Source: Scytonema hofmannii PCC 7110 (GTDB taxonomy: Bacteria > Cyanobacteriota > Cyanobacteriia > Cyanobacteriales > Nostocaceae). From it: a stretch of DNA of 64,000 bases. Numbering within the stretch: position 1 is the stretch's first letter; each line of letters starts with the position of its first letter. The stretch spans positions 5,307,805-5,371,804 of the forward strand of contig NZ_KQ976354.1 in NCBI RefSeq assembly GCF_000346485.2. The letters are read 5' to 3'. A model generated the notes under the pieces. It searched no databases, was not told where the DNA came from, and saw only the letters and a list, made by a program, of their open reading frames with translations. The translations under genes were made by a program, and so were the position numbers. Shown here piece after piece: positions 53,201-62,100 of the stretch.

Positions 53201-55413
53201 CTGTTGTTGCACTGAGCGTGTTGGGAGTCGCGGCTTGTACTCTTGGAGGTTTAGCTTATTTGCAGCGACGAGAAGCTCAGTTGAGAGAAATTCAAGCCTT
53301 GAATTCTTCATATAAAGCTAATCTTCTATCACATCAGCAATTGGAGGCGTTAATTGCTGTTGTTAAAGCAGGGAAACAGTTAAAGAATACGATTGGTGCG
53401 CCAGCCAATTTGAATTTTGAAACAGTTAGTGCGCTACAAAAAGCGATTTCTAACACTCAAGAACTGAACCGTTTTGAAGGACATAGTGCTGAAGTTTTCA
53501 GCGTAAGTTTCAGTTTTGATGGCAAATTTATTGCTTCTGCTAGTAACGACAAAACAGTAAATCTCTGGCGTCGTGATGGTTTGTTACTGAAAACTTTAAA
53601 AGGGCATAGTGATACTGTAAGAAGTGTTCGCTTTAGTCCTAACGGTCAAATCATTGCTTCAGCTAGTTTTGACAAAACTGTGAAGTTGTGGAGAGCGAGT
53701 GATGGAGCTTTACTGAAAACCCTCAAAGGTCATACAGCTGAAGCCATGAGCTTATCTTGGTCGCCTCAAGGTAATGTACTTGCCTCAGCTAGTGCTGATA
53801 AAACTGTTAAACTGTGGAGAATCAGTGATGGTCATTTGCTGAAAACTCTACAAGGGCATACGGCTTTAGTCAATAGTGTTAGTTTTAGTCCAGATGGTCA
53901 ACTCTTAGCAACTGGCAGTGGAGATAAGACTGTTAAAATTTGGAGAACGAGCGATAATCGCTTGTTAAAAACTCTGCAAGGACATAGTGCTGATATTGTC
54001 AGTGTTGCTTTCAGTCCCGATAGCCAAACTCTAGCTTCGGCTAGTGCCGATCGCACTGTTAAACTTTGGCGCAAAGATGGTACTTTGATGAGAAATATTG
54101 CAGCACATAGTACCCAAGTTTTGAGTGTTAACTTTAGCCCTGACGGTCAAACTTTAGCCTCAACTGGTACTGATAGTACTATCAAACTTTGGAACCCCAG
54201 TGATGGGACTTTGCTTGAAACCTTACTGGGACATAGCATTGCTGTCCAGAGCGTCAGTTTTAGCCCTGACAGTCAGACATTAGTTTCAGCTGGTGCTGAT
54301 AAAACTGTCAGGCTTTGGCGACGCAGTAATACTCTAGTAAAAACTCTTCTGGGACATCAGTCGAAGGTATATGCTGTCAATTTCAATCCTCAAGGAAATC
54401 TATTAGCAACTGCTAGTGAGGACACGACTATCAAATTGTGGCGAACTTCTGATGGGGCTTTACGCCAAACCTTACAGGGATATAGTGTTTCTAATTTAGG
54501 ACATTTTGCTGGTGTTAATAGTGTGAGTTTTAGTTTTGATGGCAAAACTTTTGCCTCAGCCGGTCAGGAAGGCTGGGTTAAACTTTGGCGGAGTCGTGAT
54601 GGCTATATGATTCAAACTCTGCAAGGACATGACAGGGAAGTTAATAGTGTGAGTTTCAGCCCTGATGGTCAATTTTTGGCAAGTGCTAGTGCGGATAAAA
54701 CTATTAAAATATGGCGAATGCGCGATCGCTCTCTCCTGAAAACTTTTGCTACACACACTGGTGAAGTTTTGAGTGTCAGTTTTAGCCCTGATGGTCATCT
54801 TTTAGCATCAGCTGGTAGGGATAATGCGATCGAACTTCGGAGAGTCAGCGACAGTAAGTTACTCCGAATTCTGCGAGGACACACTAACTCAGTCAATGCT
54901 GTCGGTTTTAGCCTTGATGGTAAAGTTCTTGCTTCGGCTAGTTCGGATAAAACCATTAAACTTTGGAAAGTGAGCGATGGTAGTTTAATCAAAACGCTTA
55001 AAGGTCATACGGATTCAGTTTGGAGTCTTAGTTTTCGTCCCAATGGCAAAACACTCCATCTACAAGAAAGTAGGAGAGGATTGGGAGATAATTCAGAAGA
55101 AAATTTTGTTCTTGCTTCAGGTAGCAGCGACAAAACAGTGAAACTTTGGAGTTTTGATGGCAGAGAACTCAAAACTCTTAAGGGACACAGTGATGCTATC
55201 TTAAGTGTAAGTTTTAGTCCTAATGGTATGATGCTTGCCTCTGCCAGCTTTGATGGTACAGCAAAACTATGGTATCTCGAAAGCACGGAACTACAAACTA
55301 CAAATTTAAGTCATTTGTTGGTTCGCAGTTGCCGTAGATTACAAGATTACCTTCAGAATAACAGTCACGTTAGCCCCGAAGAGCAGTCTTTGTGTTCAGA
55401 TATTGCAAGTTAA
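50221..55413 (+). CDS. Caspase-STAND NTPase-WD40 protein with a membrane segment
   Basis: 1730 residues. Metacaspase-type C14 domain at 18-280: catalytic His106 (FYFSGHGM) and Cys157 (LDACHSGG). Then an alpha/beta region 285-500 that looks like a degenerate second caspase-like fold, with no catalytic pair. A STAND NTPase follows: [21 protein letters not shown], Walker [10 protein letters not shown] (about 564-572), Walker [10 protein letters not shown]. One membrane helix lies near 993-1015 ([20 protein letters not shown]). Fourteen WD40 units from about 1080, each ending LW/IW, make two seven-bladed propellers, with a 15-residue insert in unit 13. A signal-triggered, membrane-held protease switch; partners and substrate unknown. 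Ends 1 bp from the convergent peptide gene. Confidence 0.92.
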   Translation: MCPLGIATSRSNSAKHSPTAKLWLMLVGVNQYQDERLPNLRYSAVDCQFLAEALTKATIEFPDREVKIYHDFAEQLPSLDNILANLQQITAVAKPLDTVLFYFSGHGMIEQNSHQGFLCLADTRKDDLLGTALSLTEILKRLTQCAAQNQVVWLDACHSGGMTLRGTNTAETLPNPTSQFVKVLQEVAAKSQGFYALLSCDTNQQSWEFPELGHGVFTYFLIRGLQGEAADSQGIISVDGLYRYVYHQTLQYIDKTNQQLRLINQQKRGKGDTQLFQEYPLQTPKRIVEGVGELILGKTLETVLSKTHSRLGVIVGGLSSHKTTLEISKFLGSTGGFELEYLPAAKVSADVVREAISSCLHSLEAETILLYLRGQIEETESWEGLVLGEDIRIKRSWLKQQLRECKAKQIIILDCPAQTSQFVSLQNWVEDLLVDSQQGQCLIACTSKISEPEKFAQTFLSTLMTASLSDGLSAAGAIAKVQISLAGSSIPLYVWLSGTQGIIEILRSKTERGEQTTGLDLGVCPYMGLSAFYEEDAQYFYGRETLIQELLHQLTNSSFLTVVGASGSGKSSVVQAGLIPTLRLGKQIPNSDRWWIGTVRPGSRPLETLALCMGQGFSSSSSSLLEGILYQGVESFVYWMRSRSEPMVVLAIDQFEELFTLAPTLDREKFLELVLGAVKYASDRFKLIVTLRADFITPCLEIPELAKVLQESSVLVPSGLSLDDYRRVILNPAQQVGLKVEPELVEVLLRELDNSSGDLPLLEFVLEQLWQHRVKGELTLQAYQEKLGGIQGALQRSCQAVYESLDAKAQECAKWIFLSLTQLGEGTEDTRRRIHKSELMVKKYSTELVERTLKVLTDAKLVVVNLEENAVTGGARGEVEESSSPLYSSNTVTVEVAHEILIRHWSTLRWWLEENRERLRKQRQIEQASQLWLQSDRQSDFLLQGVRLAEAEDIYIKYTNELSADVQRFIEACLVQRKQQQLQEKRRLRQAQRAVVALSVLGVAACTLGGLAYLQRREAQLREIQALNSSYKANLLSHQQLEALIAVVKAGKQLKNTIGAPANLNFETVSALQKAISNTQELNRFEGHSAEVFSVSFSFDGKFIASASNDKTVNLWRRDGLLLKTLKGHSDTVRSVRFSPNGQIIASASFDKTVKLWRASDGALLKTLKGHTAEAMSLSWSPQGNVLASASADKTVKLWRISDGHLLKTLQGHTALVNSVSFSPDGQLLATGSGDKTVKIWRTSDNRLLKTLQGHSADIVSVAFSPDSQTLASASADRTVKLWRKDGTLMRNIAAHSTQVLSVNFSPDGQTLASTGTDSTIKLWNPSDGTLLETLLGHSIAVQSVSFSPDSQTLVSAGADKTVRLWRRSNTLVKTLLGHQSKVYAVNFNPQGNLLATASEDTTIKLWRTSDGALRQTLQGYSVSNLGHFAGVNSVSFSFDGKTFASAGQEGWVKLWRSRDGYMIQTLQGHDREVNSVSFSPDGQFLASASADKTIKIWRMRDRSLLKTFATHTGEVLSVSFSPDGHLLASAGRDNAIELRRVSDSKLLRILRGHTNSVNAVGFSLDGKVLASASSDKTIKLWKVSDGSLIKTLKGHTDSVWSLSFRPNGKTLHLQESRRGLGDNSEENFVLASGSSDKTVKLWSFDGRELKTLKGHSDAILSVSFSPNGMMLASASFDGTAKLWYLESTELQTTNLSHLLVRSCRRLQDYLQNNSHVSPEEQSLCSDIAS

Positions 55414-55414
55414 A

Positions 55415-55756
55415 TTAAAAACCTTGCTGTAATCTGATTGCATCTCCAATAGGTTTTTGAATGAACTCATCAGAATCTCGACGAGGGGGACGAGGAGGTT
55501 TACCCGGTTTTGGTTTCACACCATTCGGTCCCGGATTTTGATCGTCTCCTAGAAACGTGGCTCCTAATGTGTTGATGGTATTTACTTTACCAGGAACTCT
55601 CAATCCTGGTGCGGATACGGATTCTAAAGTGCTAGACTGCACTCCCTTTTGATTCTCAAATTTTACTGGGGTGGTGACTGTAGTATCTGCCAAGCCAGGA
55701 GTACTTAGTAATACTGTTGGTAATGTCAGAAATAAACTCAAAACTTGCTTTTTCAT
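55415..55756 (-). CDS. Secreted proline-rich peptide
   Basis: 113 residues. Signal peptide VLSLFLTLPTVLLSTPGLA (cleavage near A23-D24); it resembles the precursor's signal (both have PTV-F/L-LST-F/P-G). The mature part has no cysteine, a Ser/Thr-rich first half, then GDDQNPGPNGVKPKPGKPPRPPRR and a short tail; the Pro/Lys/Arg-rich block is likely unfolded or cell-wall-facing. It converges on the caspase gene with 1 bp between stops. Perhaps a related secreted peptide of the same system, but there is no other evidence. Function unknown. Confidence 0.6.
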   Translation of the reverse strand: MKKQVLSLFLTLPTVLLSTPGLADTTVTTPVKFENQKGVQSSTLESVSAPGLRVPGKVNTINTLGATFLGDDQNPGPNGVKPKPGKPPRPPRRDSDEFIQKPIGDAIRLQQGF

Positions 55757-56194
55757 ATTATTTTGTAACAGTTCCCAAAAGGATTATGTTTGACACTGTA
55801 GTTTTATGCAGGTTGTTCGGTATTTTTTATTTTTTATGTTATTGCTGTTATTACAGATTCACCTTGTAAGAATTTTGTTCCGGTTAGCAAGGCAAAAGTG
55901 TTAGGTTTTGTAATCTTTCTAATCCTGTGTCCCAAATAGCGCGATCGTACAGACATTATGATTTTCTTGTGGTATGGCCCTATTGAATTTGTGAAACTTC
56001 ATAGCATTCAGATCCCCGACTTCTTAAAGAAGTCGGGGATCTAACGATTTCTATATTCCCTGAGTTTTGAGTAGGAGAGTGCCGTATCTGGTGTGTCTGC
56101 GGGTTTGTACAAATGGCAAGGTTTAGGAATAGCGATCGCAAGCACAATTGTTGTTCCAACTTGTCTAAAATAGATAGCTAAGAAAATTTTTTTA
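55757..56194. other. Intergenic region with dispersed hairpin
   Basis: 438 bp between the secreted-peptide gene (whose promoter lies here) and the Uma2 fragment. It holds the hairpin at 56010 and no convincing frame. Confidence 0.55.
56010..56042. repeat. 14-bp perfect hairpin, second copy
   Basis: AGATCCCCGACTTC-TTAAA-GAAGTCGGGGATCT. Its stem matches the hairpin at 47207, so the pair bracket the synthetase-caspase block at both sides. Confidence 0.8.
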
Positions 56195-56587
56195 CTAAAT
56201 TTGTGTTTCCGATTCGGTAAAGATAGGAGGCCATAATTCAGAAATAGGCAATTCCCAACCAGGGAAAAGTTCTGGAATGGTTAATATCTCTTCACTACCT
56301 AATACCATTGGTTTACCTGTAGGGCGATAAACGGTTACAGTTGATTCATCGGGGTCAATAAGAAGTCCGACAATGGCTCCTAATTCTAGGAACTTTTTCA
56401 CCTTTTTTTCTAAAGTGTTTATTCTGTCGCTTTGAGACTTAATTTCAACTACTAAATCTGGAACAAGCTGTCCAAAGTAACGAGGACTTTGGAGAAGGCG
56501 AGAGGCGCGAACAAAGGAGACATCGGGTGCTTTGAGGTTTGTATCTGGCATGATGAAACCGCCTGCAGAGTCAAACAAGCGTCCCAA
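56195..56587 (-). pseudogene. Uma2-family (DUF820) endonuclease-like protein, N-terminus lost
   Basis: 130 residues from TTG 56587. FDSAGGFIMPDTNLKAPDVSFV, VPDLVVEIKSQSDRI and KKFLELGAIVGLLIDPDESTVTVY are the PD-(D/E)XK-like core of Uma2 (the D and E-x-K residues are present). The first 60 or so residues, which include the opening 'EEF/ELIDGE' block, are missing: the frame continues upstream to about 56655 (NTTGIARSNNYFVLG) but without a start. So a truncated, probably inactive copy. Confidence 0.7.
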
Positions 56588-56707
56588 AACAAAGTAGTTG
56601 TTGCTTCTTGCAATACCTGTAGTATTTTTGACAAATTGGATGCTCCTATACAGTTTGGTGATTTAAGATTTACTTTACAAATTCGTCGATCTGAGTCAAT
56701 TTACAAG

Positions 56708-58171
56708 TTAAACTTCACAAGTCTTGACGCGAGAGAAGAGTGAGCGCGAGAGAAGAGTAGCCTCCTGACAAGAAACCAAAAAGTACAGCTGAGCTGGGAG
56801 ATGCCCTCTCTGGGATGCTGTAGTGTTAAAAGTTACTTTTGAATAAAGAAGCCACTCTTCCATCTCTCTCCATTTTACGCGATCGCCAAACTTTCCGTAG
56901 TCTTGACCAACGCTTTCCCAAATGCGCTTTTGCACACTAAAGCCAAAGTGCCTATTACTATATTTCACCCAAAGTTGGTCAATAGTACGTAAATCGATGC
57001 AGGGAAAGTTTTCGATAGATTTGGCAGATAGCCAACCTTCTTGTTCTCTACTAGCTCCTTTAAGCATGACAGCGAGAGTTTCTTTATCTGCCTCAAACCA
57101 CTGTTCTGCTTTCAGGAAATTTCTTAGTTTGGTGTAAGCTACACCGCAATCACTACTTAAGTCATCATCTCGATTTTCAATGATTTCTTCAAAATTTGTT
57201 TGCCTGTTGAACTGATTTCCTAAGGTAGGAGACAGTGTAGAGACTTCTCTCTCTTCTGTTGGTTCTGATTTCTGTGTACCGTTTTCCCATAAAACTGGAA
57301 TGAATTGCATCTGAAGGTTTTCTAGTTCAATAGCAACTATACCTTCATCATAAGCTCTTTGAATAACTTGCTGATTATTTACATTGTCATAACCTAATCC
57401 ATCATAAAATCCTTGAGCAAATACAATTGCTGCTTTATCTCGAATCGGCTGATTCATACCAATTACATAATAAATACATTGGCTAATTGCCTCTGCCGCA
57501 AGAGAAGAATAACAGGTATTAAGTAGTAAACATTTCACAGAATTAGCGTGCAGCTTAAATAGTGATACTAATCCTCTAGGCAATACACGTTTATAGTTTC
57601 CAACCTCATCCTCTAAAAGCAGACTGCCATCTTCTAAGCCGTGTCCACAAAAATGCACAATAGATGGTTTTTCTTCTGCGATCGCACGACGAATATCTCT
57701 TGGTTGTACAGCGGTTATAATCTTAATTTCAAATGAATCTCGTTTCACGCCCCGTTTTATAGCTTCTTCTATTTCCCGAGTTTCTTTATCTAAACGTAAT
57801 CCGTTGGGAATTGCTGCTAAAACTAAAATTTTCTGTTGCTTTTGATTTAATTCTAGGGTGATATTATGCGAGAGAACAGGAGGCGCTTCCAACGAAAGTA
57901 TTTCCGATGTCTGTAATTCAATAGCGATCATTTGCAAGGTTGAGTTTCCTGGATTTTCATTATATGCAGCAGTAACTAGTTTAAGAAGCCATCCTTGAGA
58001 ATTAGCTGTTTGTATTAATTTGAAAGCAATTTCTTGTAAATCGCTGTCTCTAGTAATTTCGTTTAGATTTTTTTCTAGCTCGAAATATAACAATCGCTCT
58101 AGCGATGATTTGTTAGGAAAAGCGGTGATTAAAGCTTTTTGTAATTGTTTAAGTTGCTGACGAGTCGGCAT
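56708..58171 (-). CDS. EAD1-CHAT-GUN4 domain protein
   Basis: 487 residues from the ATG at 58171 (MPTRQQLKQL; the frame runs four codons further to a TTG). Residues 1-85: effector-associated domain 1 (EAD1; LQKALITAFPNKSSLERLLYFEL ... GWLLKLVTAAYNENP). About 110-310: CHAT caspase-like domain with His181 (VHFCGHGLEDG; numbering from 58183) and Cys224 (LLLNTCYSS), catalytic pair intact. About 345-460: GUN4 domain (LRNFLKAEQWFEADKETLAVML ... FPCIDLRTIDQLWVKYS ... FGDRVKWREMEEW). EAD1 binds a partner with the same domain, CHAT is a protease, GUN4 binds porphyrins or linear tetrapyrroles elsewhere. A conflict/signalling effector; function inferred. Confidence 0.88.
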   Translation of the reverse strand: MPTRQQLKQLQKALITAFPNKSSLERLLYFELEKNLNEITRDSDLQEIAFKLIQTANSQGWLLKLVTAAYNENPGNSTLQMIAIELQTSEILSLEAPPVLSHNITLELNQKQQKILVLAAIPNGLRLDKETREIEEAIKRGVKRDSFEIKIITAVQPRDIRRAIAEEKPSIVHFCGHGLEDGSLLLEDEVGNYKRVLPRGLVSLFKLHANSVKCLLLNTCYSSLAAEAISQCIYYVIGMNQPIRDKAAIVFAQGFYDGLGYDNVNNQQVIQRAYDEGIVAIELENLQMQFIPVLWENGTQKSEPTEEREVSTLSPTLGNQFNRQTNFEEIIENRDDDLSSDCGVAYTKLRNFLKAEQWFEADKETLAVMLKGASREQEGWLSAKSIENFPCIDLRTIDQLWVKYSNRHFGFSVQKRIWESVGQDYGKFGDRVKWREMEEWLLYSKVTFNTTASQRGHLPAQLYFLVSCQEATLLSRSLFSRVKTCEV

Positions 58172-58241
58172 TATATTTTTCAATAAAGGTTAAATGCTTT
58201 ACACAATAGACAAGCAAACGACGAAAGTAACTACTGGCTTT

Positions 58242-58439
58242 TCACTTCAGCCTCCAAAGCTGCCAATCTTCAACCTCAAGAACTCTGCGTATCAACGGCA
58301 CATCATCAGCACAACCCAGGTAATGTGCCAAAGCATCAATGATTACCTTGGGTTTCGTTGTACTAGCTTGCTTTACATGAGCGTTAAGCCGTTCATTCAG
58401 TTCTGTTAGGATTCGGACACTAAATTGAGGTGAAGCCAT
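58242..58439 (-). CDS. Ribbon-helix-helix-like small protein, C-terminus frameshifted
   Basis: 65 residues from ATG 58439 (MASPQFSVRILTELNERLNAHV); the frame goes 11 codons further upstream without a ribosome site. FSVRI, then two helices (LTELNERLNAHVKQ and TKPKVIIDALAHYLGC), is the strand-helix-helix DNA-binding pattern, followed by DVPLIRRVLEVED. There the frame gives WQLWRLK and stops, while the -1 frame reads LAALEAEVKSQ, the expected coiled-coil end, stopping at 58231. So a one-base deletion has replaced the C-terminus. It may still bind DNA. Next to the EAD1-CHAT gene, same strand, 71 bp upstream of its start. Confidence 0.65.
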   Translation of the reverse strand: MASPQFSVRILTELNERLNAHVKQASTTKPKVIIDALAHYLGCADDVPLIRRVLEVEDWQLWRLK

Positions 58440-58628
58440 GCGGTGTACAGCTATGTATTCAATGGATGACAATTATATTGTGTACTCTCAAGCAGAAAAT
58501 TTGCACCGTAGAAGAAGAAAAGCTGCTGAGCATACTGTAGTTTTGTAAGAAACTGGCATTGTTCCACAGCTTATAACCTGCCTTTGATAAACTAAAGCTA
58601 AAGCCAAAGATAAACCCTAATTTGAAGT

Positions 58629-58801
58629 ATGGAAACCTCAGATCGCATTAACCGTGCTGAGAGACAACTTGAACAACTGACTCCTGTAGTTACTGAACTG
58701 ACAATGAGCGTCAAAAGGAATACGGAAGCGATTACCCAGGGGGCGTGGCAGATACCATTCCTCAACTGAGGGAATCAATAAATTCATCTAACGCTCGCTG
58801 A
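58629..58801 (+). pseudogene. Broken small coiled-coil gene
   Basis: Starting at ATG 58629: METSDRINRAERQLEQL, TPVVTELTMSVKRNTEAITQ, then the frame breaks; the shifted frame reads VADTIPQLRESINSSNAR and stops at 58801. This is the layout of short cyanobacterial coiled-coil proteins often of phage or toxin-immunity type. The frame-break and short length make it non-functional. Low-level recognition only. Confidence 0.45.
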
Positions 58802-59165
58802 GGGAATCTATAGATGTTGCACTGATTTTTGTTTCTTCTATCCATAACAGACACCGAGGCGTCCGTGAATAGCTTTCATCATAAACTCAAATCCTTGAAA
58901 CCCTGACTATAGAAAGGTTTTATTGTGATTGTATTGTGACTTCTTTATGATTGTTCTATGCTTTAGTTGCGATGGCGCTACGCGCCTGCTTAACAAAATT
59001 TTACACTAGACATCTCCGAAATGATGTATAAGAGTAATGCCTTGCTCCCCTACCAAGACTTTCAAGTCATCCATAATTAATTTCTAGAGATGTCTAATGT
59101 GCCCATTTTGCACATATTTCGATAAACATCTATTATTTGAATACGAAACAGAATAGTTATTAAGT
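58802..59165. other. Gene-free stretch before the large NTPase gene
   Basis: 364 bp, AT-rich, with a GATGGCGCTACGCGCC hairpin near 58970. This is the control region of the NTPase gene. Nothing else seen. Confidence 0.5.
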
Positions 59166-62100
59166 ATGAGTTCCTACAATGACCTTTATCAAGCTTTATC
59201 TGAAGCTTTTCAGCACAGACAGTTAGTACATTTTATTGAACAAAGAAAAAAAATATTACAGTATCAACCTTGGAGTTTTTTAGATCTGTTATTTTTAGCA
59301 CGTGCCTACGAACTTGCTGGAGAGATACCTCAAGCTGCTTCTTCTTATGCGGCTTTGTTGAAAATAGCAAGAAAGAATAATCCTAATTTGAATCGATTGT
59401 TAGGTGAGATTAAACATTTTATTTCTTCTCATGGACATGAATCATTACTGATTCCAGTCGCTGGAGAAAGTATTAGCCCAGGCAGTTTTGGTTTTTTACA
59501 AGATTTAGAAAATGGTTTAAAATCACGGCGGATATTTGAAAATTTATATGAATTAAATAGTGCTTTTTTGGAATCTATTCAATTAGAGCAGATAGATATA
59601 TTTATTGAACATATGCATAAAAGTATCAAGGAGTCTTATAATGACTATTATAACTATTGGAGGCTATTAGTGCGGGCTTATAAAGAACAAGAAAAATTAG
59701 ATGAAGTAGCAGATGCTTACACTCGAATACTACAATTAGATAAAGAAGCTGGTTCGCATTTAAAGCTAAGAGAAGCAGAACGAAAAACCATAGTCTTTGA
59801 AATACAAGATTTTATTGATAAAACAGGATATAACAAATTAGTTACGATAGCCAATGATATTTTAGAAAAGAATATTTTATGTCCTAGTATTCAGCAAGTT
59901 ACTCTTCAAAAAGAAATAAAAATTAAATGGTTTAATCTAAAGAGAATTTATTTTATTTTCAATTTGTTGAAACGGCGAATTATTAATTTATTTAAATTTT
60001 TTTTAATATTTTCAGAAGAAAAAAATCAAGACAATTCAATTAATAAATTAAGTAAAACTAATTCATTAAATGTTGTAATACCAGTATCAAATCTAGTAAA
60101 GAATAGTATTAACAAAACAAATAGTAATGAAACAATTCGTCTAAAGAGAAGAGGACAAACTAATCTATTAAAAGCAAAAAAATTTTTTGATGGCGGAAAT
60201 TTAGAAGCAGCATTAGAGCAGTATAAGCAAGCATACAATTACGGGGATCGTAGTAAAAGATTATTTGCTGAAATAGCTGCAACTTTACATCGTTTAGAAA
60301 GATTCGATGAAGCAATTGAGTGGTTGACAAAAGGAATTTCAGTTCTTCCCTCCCAAGAACAGCTGTCACTACTAGCTCAAAAGGCACAGTTTTTATCTTC
60401 ACAACAAAGATGGAATGAAGCTGCTGAAATTTATGAAGAGGTGATGCGTCTTGAGCAGAGATCGGCTGCACGTAGAGAGTATGGGCTACAATTGTCACGT
60501 ATCTACTATCTATACTTGAAAAAGTTTAAAAAAGCTCAAAAAATTATCAATCAACTTTTGAAAAAAGATCCACAGGATCAAGTAGCTCTTCGCCAGCTAT
60601 CCCTGTTGGAACAAGCTATTTATTTTCCTTCTCAACAAGAGAATATTTCACCAGAAACTGATGCTTTATATGATGATGTTGAGGAAGTAATCTTACCAGA
60701 AGATTCTAAAGCCGATATAGTCAGTCCAATGCTACAGAGGGATATAGCATCAGCTGAGTTTAGAGATGAAGAAATTTTGCGTCGTGGTGGACATCCTGAA
60801 GAGAGGGACGCAAAACGTTTACTGGAACAGGCAAAAAAAATGCATGGGTCTGAGTTTGCTGAACGCTACCCTCTCTTTCTAGAAGCGTCCAAAGCTTACA
60901 ATGAACTACCAGAAGGAACTTATAACGAGGGTGATTTTCATGAATCTCTTAACCGCTATGCAAGTTTAAAAGCTGGAACCATTGTTTTGCAGTTTCAACG
61001 TTTGGTAGTGTCGGGGCATATAGAACTACTCAAATTACGTCGCTTACGCGATAGTGTTAGCAGTTATTCACTGGAGTCACTGGCACTTCAGGTTACTGTA
61101 AGCCCACAATTTACTAATATTCCTCTCAAAAACTATCTACTTATTCAAGTCGCATTTACACTTGTTTTACATGAGCAAACAGTGCCTCCCAAACTTTTTG
61201 AGTATTCTTTAAGTGAAATAATGACGTTTTGCCTTGAACACGTAGATGAAAAATTATTGTATATTGCTTACGAAATGGTAATTTCTTCTGGTACTGCTGG
61301 GCAAAAAATTTGGCACAGGTGGAAAGAGCTAGATGCTGCCCGAATCTTTTGGCAATCATTAGCACAACCTGATAAGCGTGATAGAGCTTATAAAATTTTG
61401 TCTACTATGAGTCAAGAGACGTTTAATATTGAGCAGAAACCAAAAGAGGTTTTAGGAATAGCATTTATTAAGCGTCGCGAACAATTAGACAGAACTCAAG
61501 AGTTTTTCAATCGATTACAACAAATACTTCTAATTGTAAAAAATTTTGGTGAACTACAAGGTTTATGGGAAAGACGTCCTATTTATCAAGGAATACTGTT
61601 AGATACCGACCAAGAGATTTGTAATGGTGTGAGCGTTATATTAACAATGCTGCTACCATATCAGAATCGTTCGTCAGATGAGCGTACAGCTATAATTTAT
61701 AATGCACGAATTAACATAGAGAATTTACTCCGTTTCATATATGAAAATCCTACTTATTGGGGAAGAGTGGGATTTGAACCGCTTTTAAATCGATGGAAGC
61801 TAGCCATTGAAAAGTTAGAGAAAAAGCGATTAAGTGATGAAATTCATCCTAAACTAGTAGCACGTTTAGAACCTCCTATTTTTTATCAAGAAAAAGAGTC
61901 TATTAAAGGAGGAATTATTGTACAAAATGAAGGCCGTGGAACAGCTGATGGTGCTACATTAACTATTGAAGTTATTCAACACAATAGTCAAGATATTTTG
62001 CTAACATTGGAAATTCCATTATCTCAAGAGATAGCTGTGGGAAAATCACAATATTATTCTCTTGATATTCCCATTGATAAACTTGTTATGAATTTTGATA

